The position numbers and the translations under genes are program-made. A stretch of 64,000 bases of DNA, from assembly GCA_024220505.1 (NCBI GenBank), contig JAKZZE010000013.1, positions 868,001 to 932,000 of the forward strand, read 5' to 3'. Below the pieces are notes generated by a model. It worked only from the letters and a program-made list of their open reading frames with translations. It searched no databases and was not told the DNA's origin. Origin of the DNA: Rhizopus arrhizus. Lineage: Eukaryota; Mucoromycota; Mucoromycetes; Mucorales; Rhizopodaceae. Shown in pieces: positions 54,498 to 64,000 of the stretch (positions are counted from its first letter, which is position 1; every line of letters begins with the position of its first letter).

Positions 54498-56135
54498 CAG
54501 TGGGTCAAAAAACTGCACCAACCTAACCTAATTTTTCGGAAATAAGAGCATAGGTCTGTCAGTTTTATAGCAAACATTATGAAACTTGAACCAAACAAAG
54601 TTAATACTATTATAATTTATTGACAAAAATTTCAAAGTCAGTAGCTGAGTATACACTTAAAGCGCGCCCAGAAAAAAGCGGAGGTCGGTTGGTGCAGTTT
54701 TTTGACTTTTAAAATAAAAGTGGGTTTGACACTATATGCCCGGATTGAGGCCATTCCGGCAGATATAAATTAGTCTGCAGAGTATCTAGTCACACTGGGG
54801 ACCTTAAAATAAACTTTTTTGTAATTGTTTTCCTTTTTTCTTTCTTTCCTACTTTACCCAAACGCATCATACATCGCCAGTGTCTATCCATCATTAGAAA
54901 TGCCCAAAACGGTTCCATTCGATGTTCAAAACAGTATCAAACCACTATTGGAAGATAGCGTTGACCCCACAGTCATTGGGAAACGAGTTTGAGTGCATAG
55001 AAATACCGTTAATAGGTGTGCAAATAACTGAAAGCATAATAGAATACGTAAAAGCGGAGATAAATCGAGCATTGTGGCAAAATCAACGCGTCGATACATG
55101 AAGAGACAAGTACTCACGGGTTATTGGAAGACTGCCAAGGATGTTCAAATGAAGTTGGAGGAGCTTGGACACCCTATGTCGTATCAATCGGCCATTAATG
55201 CTTTACATTCAGTTGAAATTTATGCTGAGATCAAAAAGAAGAAGCCATTATTGACTGAAAAGCATAAGAAGGCTCGATTGACATGGGCAAAAAAGCATCA
55301 ATACTGGACAGTACATGATTGGCGACGTGTGATATTTTCTGGTGAGACCAAAATTAACATTTGGGGCTCAGATGGTTGCAAATATTATTGGAAGAAAAAA
55401 TGCGATCGTTTACAGCCCCACCATATCGACGTTACTGTGAAGCATGGAGGCGGCGGTCTCATGTTATGGGGTTGTATAACCAGCGCAGGACCTGGATACG
55501 CATGTCAGGTCTATGATGGTACCATGAATTCAGAGCTATAACAAGAAATTCTTGCTACAAGTCTGAAGGACACCATGAAGTACTATGGTCTGAATTGGAA
55601 ACCATCGGTATTTCAGCACGACAATGATCGTAAACATCGATCAAAGTTCACAACGCAATGAATGAAAGATAGGGGCATGGTTTACATTGACGATTGACCA
55701 TCACAAAGTCCAGATCTTAATCCTGTTGAACATGTATGGCATCATTTGAAGTTAAAGCTGAGCATGTATGATAATAGGGCGACCAGCATCCATGAACTGT
55801 AGGAAAGAGTCGAAAATGATTGGAATTCGTTTACTAAGAAACAATGCATCAAATATATGGACAATTTGCCCGACAGAATACAAGCAGTATTAGCAGAAAA
55901 GGGTGGATCCACTCGATTTTAAGAAAGTCAAAAAACTGCACCAACCGACCTCCGCTTTTTTCTGGGCGCGCTTTAAGTGTATACTCAGCTACTGACTTTG
56001 AAATTTTTGTCAATAAATTATAATAGTATTAACTTTGTTTGGTTCAAGTTTCATAATGTTTGCTATAAAACTGACAGACCTATGCTCTTATTTCCGAAAA
56101 ATTAGGTTAGGTTGGTGCAGTTTTTTGACCCACTG
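54498..56135 (+). mobile_element. Tc1-like element, family 5, with long terminal repeats
   Basis: 1638 bp, TA on both sides, ends CAGTGGGTCAAAAAACTGCA. The terminal inverted repeats are about 211 bp (54498-54708 and 55925-56135) and nearly perfect. Each repeat also ends with an inverted copy of GTCAAAAAACTGCACCAACC. Confidence 0.92.
54901..55920 (+). pseudogene. Tc1-like transposase, family 5, with several stops
   Basis: It starts MPKTVPFDVQNSIKPLLEDS and is interrupted by a stop near 54990. A long open part follows (55074-55541: TRRYMKRQVLTGYWKTAKDVQ..., RVIFSGETKINIWGSDG). The first catalytic Asp of the FSDE box reads Gly (FSGE). Further stops come at 55541, 55661 and 55800, and the end is GGSTRF at 55920. 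Loss of a catalytic residue plus stops shows that it is dead, while its terminal repeats remain in excellent shape and might still be mobilised in trans. Confidence 0.85.
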
Positions 56136-56137
56136 TA

Positions 56138-58078
56138 TTTAAGCAAATTTAATCAAGATATTTTTTGATTGCTGTAACTTTTCTTTGTATCCAATTGTAG
56201 TACTGCTTCATTATACTTTTACTAGTCGAGTTACATTACAAACTTTTTATGTTAATTGAACTGAGAGTGATTTGTCATAGTTGTGAATCTTTATTTTTTT
56301 GTATTAAATATGGAGAAATAAACTGAAGAATATAAATGCATAATAGATATAAAAAAGAGTTGTATAAACTATTATCAAATTCAGACCATATACAATAAAG
56401 TAATTTGTTTATAAATTACTTCCTCATTGGGTAAAAATATTGATTTGAGTAGGTTGACCTTTGTTATTATACTTTTTCTCTGTTATAGTCAGTTTAATTG
56501 AAGTCAAAGGAATTCAATCTGTTTGACTACTAATAATTGTTGTAATCATGAATTAAATAAACCGAATTTCAAAAATAATAATAATAAAAGAAAAAAAAAA
56601 CGAGTTTGCAAATGCTTTGGGATGACGTCGTTATAACTTACAAGTGTTTCAAAAAGTACAAGAAACTTCCGATTGTACTTCTTTTCTTTCTTCATGTAAT
56701 CCTGCTAACGAAATTCTTACGGCTCATAATTATTTTTACTATTCTAACAATTAAATTGTTATTATTTATCTTGTACATTAATCTAGTTATCTGCCCCTTT
56801 GCATCAAAATTGTTCTTTTATCCTGAATTATAATTATACCATGGTCGATTAATACATGGCCCCGTGAAAGTGTAAAAGTAAATAGTTATGGTAAAGAAAA
56901 ACCCGTTCACCTTTGATTCTAATGATTTATAGAAGAAACTTGAACAACATACTTTTACAATTATTTAACAAGAATTAGCTTTTTTTTAAGGTAAATAGTG
57001 ATCGTTTGTTGATATACATTGTGTCTAATGTATGTTTACAGAATATGAGCTACATTCTGTTTAGTCCTATGCTTTATGAAATATTTAGTAGAAAAAAAGT
57101 CTTTATTTGGTAGGAAAAAAAAAAAAAAAAAAAAAAACATACAAGTTCAGTACTCATAATGAAAAAAATCTAATCTTGATTAGCATATTGGATATAAGGT
57201 TATAAATTACTTTAACAACATTGTAACGTTGTAGAGATAATGGAAGGTGTCAAATAACATATCATTTTGAAGTGCAACTTGTTAACAGATACAAAACCTG
57301 AAGCTTTGTTCAAAAAACTCTTAAAACGATTTTTTTTATTACAGCTACAAAAGGTATAAAAACAGTTTCTTGTAAAAGGTTTTAAGCATAGAAACATATG
57401 CATAGAATTTATTTGGGCTATAGTCGAAGAGTGATTTACGTGAATACAGCAATACATAAGAGAAGATTAGATGTATATTTTGGATGGAGTTTTGATGGTA
57501 ATTAAAAAAAAAGGAACATGGAAAAAGAAGTTATTAAATCATAGACATAGGCATAAAAGCATAAAAAATAAAAAAAAGAAGGTTGTATAAATGAAATGAA
57601 GAAAAAGGCATTGAAGATCGGAAATCATACCATTATGTCTACCACCCGTTCTGCCACTCGTCCTACTTCTCGTCGTCAAAATAAAAAAAAATAGAATTGT
57701 TTCTTTTCCTTTTATTGTTTTATATTTTGTGAAATAAATTCTACTATTATTTGTTAAATGTCGTTTAGAACTATCTTGTCATGACTAGATCTTCATTATG
57801 GTAATGTTAGTATTTTTTTATGTAACTAAGTTGTTATTCTTCAATGCCATTGGTCCTATGACGTTCATTATACGAAATAAACTTGCATGGATTTTAAAGC
57901 ATTATTTTATTTTTTTCTTTTTTTCATGGCTTTTTTCTTTTTTTTTTCGTATATTCATTATTACTCTACTTTGTTAACAGTTTTTGATACTTTTAGCTAT
58001 TGCTAGTATGCACCATGTTTTGAAAACAAAATAGCTAAAACTAAATCAGCTCAAACAGTTAACGCATACAAATGAAAG

Positions 58079-58117
<39 letters not shown>

Positions 58118-58472
58118 AATTATTATGTTGCATGGGTATGAAGTTGTTGAATGTTGTATTCCTTTTAACCATTTCTTTTTATCTTTGCTTATAGTAAGCT
58201 CTAGTATTCTTTTACTTCAAATATTGCGAGAGCTTTAGTCAAACAAGATGTTTTTAACGAATGGTTCACTAATTAAAAGAAAACTTATTTATAGTTACAT
58301 TACAACATGCAACAACCCTTGCTCTTCTTTATATCTTTATTTGTATTTCTTTCCGCTCCTTACCTTGACACTTTACTGACTCTATCTGTAGTGTGCAACC
58401 TAGCTGTATAATCAATACTCTATCATGCTGTAGACCAGTTTGTCGCAACTATTCATCCTCTGCTTTTGTATA
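56138..58472. other. AT-rich region without a recognised gene
   Basis: 2.3 kb of very AT-rich DNA with long A-runs (57115-57137, 58078-58116). A short reading piece near 57625-57690 (Arg/Ser-rich, RTSRRQNKKK) is not enough to call a gene. No terminal repeats were found. Confidence 0.35.
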
Positions 58473-58863
58473 CAGTAGGTCAAAAAATTGCTGCAAGGAA
58501 TTGCAAAATACCGGTTTTACAGCTGGCTGTCTATGGATACTGCATGAAACTATCTCAAACATTGATTGTTTGTACCTCACTAGAAGGGGCATTTATTCGT
58601 CGATTATCTGATATGGGCAATAGTTATTGGTGGAATTTGATATTGTTAAAGGGAATTTTATAAACATCCGGCATTTTTTACTTGTTTACATATATTTGGA
58701 ATAACAAATTTTAATACGACCCAACCAGTTGCTATCATAATTTTTCACATTCTTGACATGATTAGAATGTTGCCAGTATATAAAAGCGCTTACAATTCCT
58801 TTATTCTAAATTTTAAATTTTCTTATCTAAATTATTTCTCTTTTTTACCTTATTACCAATCGC

Positions 58864-61518
58864 ATGCCTAAACGACTGCCAGAAGAAAAAGTAAACGATC
58901 TCAAGCAAGCATTAACTGGATCCACATCAACGTACGATATTGCTAAGGAGATTGGATTACATGAATCAACTGTTAGTAGATACTCTAGGCGGTTGTTTTC
59001 AAATAGGACAATAAACACAGGTGGTAGACCTACATTAGTCTCCAAAGTGACGAAGCGGCTAATCAAAAGAAAAGTCATTGAAGGGGTTCTAAAGACTGCC
59101 AAAGAGGTACACCGGGAGCTGGTTCAACTTGGCTATGATATCTCATACCAGTCAGCAATTAACGTACTGAAATCAATGGAGTTCCATTCTTCAATAAAAA
59201 AAAGAAGCCGTTTCTGACAAAAGCTCATATACAGCATCGATTAGAATGGGCCAAGAAGCATTAGGATTGGATAGTGGAAGAATGGCGAAAAGTCATCTTT
59301 TCTGATGAAATCAAGATCAACGTATGGGGCTCTGATGGTTGTAAGTATTATTGGAAAAGACCAAGTGATCCTCTTCAACCGCATCATCTAGAGTTTACAG
59401 TCAAGCATAGAGCTGGCAAATTGATGATGTGGGGCTGCATAACATCTGAAGGACCAGGATATGCTTGTCAAATTTACGATGGGAACATGAACGCGGATGT
59501 TTATCAGCATATATTAGACACTACACTTCGTGATACTATGGAGTACTACAATTTCAACTGGTCCAACATTTACTTTCAGCATGATAATGATCCAAAGCAC
59601 AAGGCAAAATCCACAATAGCCTGGTTAGATAATCATCAAGTGCGCTATATTAGCGATTGGCCAGCTCAGAGTCCGGACTTAAATCCAATAGAACATGTAT
59701 GGCATCAACTGAAGTTAAAGCTCAGCTGTTACGAACGTAGAGCAAAGAATACGGATGAGCTTTGGGAACGAGTAGAAAAAGCATGGAATGGATTTGATAA
59801 AGAACTTTGCCAAAGGTACAGTAGCGGACAAAACTGGTGCACAAAACTTTTTTTTAGCTTTTAACTACCATTACCTGCTCATGGTAATTGCAATAGTCAT
59901 GAAACTGTACTAGAAGGAGGATATACTAGTCATTGTAATTTATGTATGTTCTAAGCATGACAGTGTTAAAACTGAGCGATGAGCGTGTTTTAAATTTATA
60001 AAATTTTATATTTTCTAAAAACCGCAAAAGTGGCTAAGACCTTAGAATTTATATAATCATCTCATCTCTTGATATCATCGGATGTTCTTCTTTGCATATG
60101 CTAATAATATGCGTGTATATCATTTTCAGTAAAAGAACCCGGCTCTTTAACTATTCTTTTCCAAAGATCATCGACCCTTTTTGATCTAGTGTCGTATCAT
60201 CATACCTTTGCCATCAATTGCCACCTGGCATGCTTAAGCGGACTTAGGCCGGGATTAGTGGCGGCTAAACTTGTAGCACAGAGGCGCTGTTATCAAATAT
60301 TGAGTTTGTGGTATGCGTTGACTTGTGCCTTGTGTCATTGTCATGCTGAAACGAGAGATTACGACGTTTTAGACCACTATACGCTAGGCTTTTGTGGTAT
60401 GAAGTAAGCGAAATATATGTGCATATTTATGAGTTCATTATACCATCGTATACCTGACACACATATTCTGGTCCTCAATATCTAATACAGCCTTAAAACA
60501 TAACAGAGCAGCCAGCATGCTTCGTTGTTTGATCACCGTGAAAAAATCGCTCAGGTTGCTCGACTTGCTTTCAATATTAGTGTATACTGTCTGCATCCAT
60601 AATGTTCATATTTGTTTCATTGCTAAAGATAGCAGACTTCCAGCCCTCTATAGTATACAATGGCTTGTCGTGATACCACATTCATCGCTTTTTCCGACTT
60701 ATACAGCTGATGAAATTCTTCGATTCCTTACTTCCAGACTCAAAATCTAGCTTCCTACTGTGCCTTTAGACTGACAGTCTGCTAACACTGTATCTTAAGG
60801 TCCTCAAAATGTGCTGAGCATCAGGAACTGTGTGTAGCGGACCTTGTCCAGGCTCTAGGTTGATGACTGAACTAACAACTTTTCAGGCTAATAGCGGAAT
60901 ACCTTCATGATCACAAGACATTAAGTTTCTTTCTTCCCTCTTTCTCCTGTTGATTGTCCATTTAGAGATTCTTGTTACTCTAGGAATATCTGTTGTCGTA
61001 CGAACTAAGTGTATTCGAGATCTCAGAGTTTCATTTTTACAGTTGCTTATTTTCTTAAACATATAAGGCTAGTACTTCGTTATAGTGAATAGGGTAAAAA
61101 CAAAAGAGGGGATTCAATGGGAAATACAAAATAACTACAGTTTTATATATTTTTTAAGAGCTACTAGAATTTACTAATCTGCTGTGAAATCTGAAAGCAA
61201 ACGGGAGAGATTTGGGGAAAATTGAAAGAAGGCTAGACAAGCACTACATTTTTGGCGAAAATTGAAATATGCAAAAAATCACTAAAAATGACCTTATGCC
61301 TGGGGGATGTCCGGCACAGTTCCGGTTTACATAACATAATGTATATTTTGGACTGTCTTTCAGATGGTATATGCCACAAAAGTCGCAGACATATGGCGGA
61401 GATACAATGTTGATTTTAATTTTTGTGCACCAGTTTTGTCCGCTACTGTATATCGATAGCATGCTGGCAAGAATTCAAGAGGTTATTAATAGAAAAGGAG
61501 GACCAACTAAATATTAAT
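58864..61518 (+). pseudogene. Tc1-like transposase, family 1 copy B, interrupted
   Basis: Identical start to copy A, the same A8 run with change of frame (near 59195), and an extra TAG in this copy near 59261 in place of a Gln codon. The catalytic blocks WRKVIFSDEIKINVWGSDG, YFQHDNDPKHKAK and WPAQSPDLNPIEHVW are all present in one frame of 181 codons before the nested insertion. The last about 20 codons follow it and end at 61518. Confidence 0.85.
59819..61448 (-). mobile_element. Tc1-like element, family 3, copy 2, strongly decayed
   Basis: 1630 bp with CAGTAGCGGACAAAACTGGT ends, in TA. It is alignable along its length with the copy at 50004-51634, but its transposase is shattered by many changes. 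Confidence 0.88.
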
Positions 61519-61744
61519 AAATAAACCCATTTCGTTCAAATTTTCGTTTTTTCAAATTTTCAAATTGCGCGCCTCATACTTCCTTCAATACTTATCCAAT
61601 GGGGCTTAAACTCTTTCGGATTTTTCAAGACATGTAGGAAATCTACTATGTAGAAACAGAAGCAGTTTGTACCATTGCGACAGGATGTACGCTACAAAAA
61701 CTGAGAAAAATGGATTCCTTGCAGCAATTTTTTGACCTACTGTA

Positions 61745-62727
61745 CTATGCTTGGTGTGTTGTTTCATATTGTGTATGCTGTTGATATTAGGTAAAATTAT
61801 ACTCTATGCTGCTTCAGATAGATTGAATCTTAACCAACAACATATTGTATAGATAGTATGTTTGAACAAGACAAAAGGTATAATTTGTTTGCTTGTTACT
61901 TTTTTCTTAACTGATGTTTCTTATTTATTAGATTTTAATACTTTGTTTTATTTTGCAATGTGGATTTTGTATGAGGCGACTGTGATGATATTAACGATAA
62001 CAGCAATGATGATAGAGTATTATGAAACCCAATAAAGCATAGGCGCACGGACTTGAGGAAAAGTAACAATGGTTGTATAAGACAATTATCCATCATGTGA
62101 TAAAAAAAAAGGAAAATAATTTTGGTAAATAGAAATAAAATTGCACATGTTTAAATATTAATTATTCTGTTGAATGTAGATTGCATTGTAGATTGTTGAA
62201 AGTAATTAAATCTGCTAAATGGGTTGCATTGAATATTGTCGAGGACAGGTAAGTAATGACGTACGATTATATTGGATATGTTCATTCTGTATTCCTTTTC
62301 TTTTATTATTCCTTTTCTTTTATTATTCCTTTTCTTTTATTATTCCTTTTTTTTGTTATTACTTTTTTTTTGTTATAACTTTTTTTTTATTCAAATGCAT
62401 ATGAAATGAATAATATAATAAAATAAATAAAGCATCGTATTGTTAAATCATTTAAATTGTCCATTTATACTGCCCTATACAATAATAAACCTACCCATTT
62501 TACTGGACATAATTGCTTAAACATAGCCATACTCTGCTTATATACAGAACAGCTAATGTCTGCCTCGTCCAATTAAATTGTTATATTTTACACCAATTTT
62601 GCCTCATCCAATTAAATTGTTATGTGAAAGCGTATGAGAGTTCATGTAGCATTATGTTTTACTCCAATTTTATTCCAATTTTATTCCAAATTATGCTAAA
62701 TTCGACATTTTTAGCATTTTTATTTTA
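61745..62727. other. AT-rich spacer with pentanucleotide-like repeat
   Basis: No gene. Tandem TTATTCCTTTTCTT units lie at about 62295-62350, and two AATTAAATTGTTAT repeats at about 62570-62625. It separates the gag gene from the Tc1 cluster. Confidence 0.4.
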
Positions 62728-63773
62728 CTAATCCGCGCCTGCAATGAGTGTTATGCGGAGATTTTTTGCGCCGTAGTGGTAAGCTACAGATGGCTTGGTG
62801 ATATATGTTAAACTGCAAATAGTATCGTCTGAAAAAGGTTCATTGGACGGATAGTTCAAGTTAGCATCTTGAGGCGATTGTTCTTGCAGAGCATGTACAG
62901 TTTGTCGATTCTGTTTCTTGAAGCAGCGTTTGGTGAGATGACCTTCGGTACCACAATGGCCACAGATAGGTACACCGGGTCGAGCCCAGCGACGCATCTG
63001 ATCGGATGATGGTCGTTGACTTACGGGGCGGTGTTGACGTTGGTCACCCTTATTGGAACTGCGACGTGTGAAGGCGTCTAATTCCGTAGGAGTAGGACCG
63101 GCGGGTTCTGGAGCAGGCGCTATCATCGGAAAAGGCGGTTCGACCACTGATTGGTGAGCCTCAAACAAAAGGTGATCATTCCCCAAAAAGAGAGCAGATT
63201 CTCTAGTGGCAACAGCAACAGCTAAGATCTTCCACGTATCTTCGGGAGCAACGATACCGAGAAGGACAGCTTTCAACTCATCACGTAAATAGAGAAAAAG
63301 ATATGGCGCAGCACACTGTCGGGAAGCTCATGCCCTTGTGGAAAGTCGGCAACAACGGTTTCGAAGAGCATGCGATACTCGGCGACACGTCATGTACCTT
63401 GCTTTAAAGATTCCAATTTGCGACGACAGATGGTCTTTTGTACGTGAGGATCCACTCCATAAACGGAAGCAAGTTTTTCAACAATGGTTGGCCAGTGAGT
63501 GAGGTCAACGGTACGCATTAGCCAAGCAGAGGCTTCACCCGGAAGATATTTCAGGACTTGGATACCGTGGGAGACACCATTAAGTCCAACAGAAGAGGCG
63601 GCAACCTCAAACTGTCTTAACCAGGTTTCGATATTTTGTCCCTTCTTGTAGGGTTGGATTAACAAAGTAGCGTTGGCGCGATTTTCAGCCAGGAGACTAC
63701 GCAGTGTAGAGCGCAGTTGTACGTTGTCTTCTGTGAGAGCGTGAATAGAATCTTGAGAGGTTTGATGAGGCAC
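62728..63773 (-). pseudogene. Ty3/gypsy gag with CCHC zinc knuckle, frameshifted
   Basis: It starts at 63773 (MPHQTSQDSIHALTEDN, coiled-coil-like) and continues with FEVAASSVGLNGVSHGIQVLKYL (capsid-type helices). A TGA stop lies near 63390, where the frame otherwise continues (EYRMLFETVVADFPQG...), and the frame shifts near 63280. The last part contains the knuckle CGHCGTEGHLTKRC and the start of a protease-like segment, with the frame lost at 62728. The pol part is not adjacent; the gypsy pol at 49466-53810 may be the other half of the same or a related element. Confidence 0.8.
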
Positions 63774-63809
63774 AGTAAGTTATTGAGTGGTAGTAGTATG
63801 AGCGCAGGG

Positions 63810-63830
63810 AAAGAGCAACTTTTCCACCAT
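63810..63830 (-). other. Candidate primer-binding site next to the LTR
   Basis: Immediately after the LTR end in the minus direction comes ATGGTGGAAAAGTTGC. Its TGG start fits a tRNA-primed binding site, but the matching tRNA was not identified. Confidence 0.3.
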
Positions 63831-64000
63831 TAAATAAGTCTTGAAGTCAGGGTTTAATAAGTAGCCTAAATGGACAGGAGACATCAAGTAGAAAGAGGAA
63901 TAAAGCAGATGGTTATTCTAGATAAAAGATAATCTTTATTCATATAAGAAAATGTCGAGATATTTATAGTTTCTGTATAGTAACCGCAGTAGTGGCGTAG
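63831..64000 (-). repeat. Ty3/gypsy LTR, runs off the window
   Basis: Reverse complement of 43073-43235 with few differences. It lies directly upstream of gag on the minus strand, so it is the 5' LTR of this element. The rest is outside the window. Confidence 0.8.

Larger units (their letters stand above)
58473..61742 (+). mobile_element. Tc1-like element, family 1, copy B (split by a nested element)
   Basis: Same ends and near-identical sequence to 39336-42623. TA on each side. It is interrupted at 59817 by a family 3 element (59819-61448). Without it the element is about 1638 bp. Confidence 0.9.

Noticed and set aside
1..64000. tRNA, rRNA and other structured RNA genes
   Set aside because: I looked for the usual tRNA box sequences and rRNA-like blocks and saw none that I could support by eye.

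Overview
The window looks like a piece of an AT-rich filamentous fungal genome, most likely an early-diverging Mucoromycota (Mucorales-type) fungus. The reasons are many short introns (about 45-60 nt, GT..AG), compact gene spacing, long A/T homopolymers, fungal protein families (Atg16, Trs65, Kex2-processed secreted peptide precursors) and a heavy load of Tc1-like transposons and Ty3/gypsy debris. The organism call is an inference from style and families, not from a marker gene.

Layout. (1) 1-5.8 kb: repeat-rich ground with inverted and direct repeats, plus remnants of two transposase types. (2) 5.8-18.3 kb: single-copy genes. These are a GPI-anchored-type surface protein, orotate phosphoribosyltransferase, a ZADH2-like oxidoreductase, a broken copy of a small secreted peptide gene, a two-finger C2H2 regulator, a possible Mediator-type protein, a DHHC palmitoyltransferase with a frame problem, a bHLH regulator, a CAP-Gly protein and an unrecognised gene. 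(3) 18.5-29.7 kb: a large imperfect inverted repeat. Each arm carries one copy of a small Kex2-type secreted peptide gene, and the spacer carries a PPPDE-thioredoxin-PUL fusion gene, an NSUN-type RNA methyltransferase and a 5'-truncated LINE with a perfect 16-bp target duplication. (4) 29.8-37.7 kb: housekeeping genes packed tightly, namely a NIPA-type transporter, a SANT-domain protein, Atg16 (autophagy), Trs65 (TRAPP trafficking) and a TMEM70-like mitochondrial protein. (5) 38.6-64 kb: a transposon island with a Pif1-helicase fragment, at least six Tc1-like families (three insertions sit inside other elements at exact TA sites), a MITE, LTR pieces, a gag-like zinc-knuckle gene and a split, decayed Ty3/gypsy element.

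The most notable features are the three-copy peptide family with a conserved signal/LEKR leader, conserved TATA spacing and a divergent mature part; the inverted repeat that carries two of its copies; Tc1-like elements whose roughly 210-bp terminal repeats each hold a second, inverted copy of the terminal sequence; and a frame change at an A-run shared by two Tc1 copies that a -1 ribosomal shift would repair.

The single-copy genes serve general cell functions (pyrimidine synthesis, autophagy, TRAPP transport, RNA methylation, transcription) and do not form an obvious pathway cluster. All exon borders were read by eye from GT..AG signals and frame continuity.
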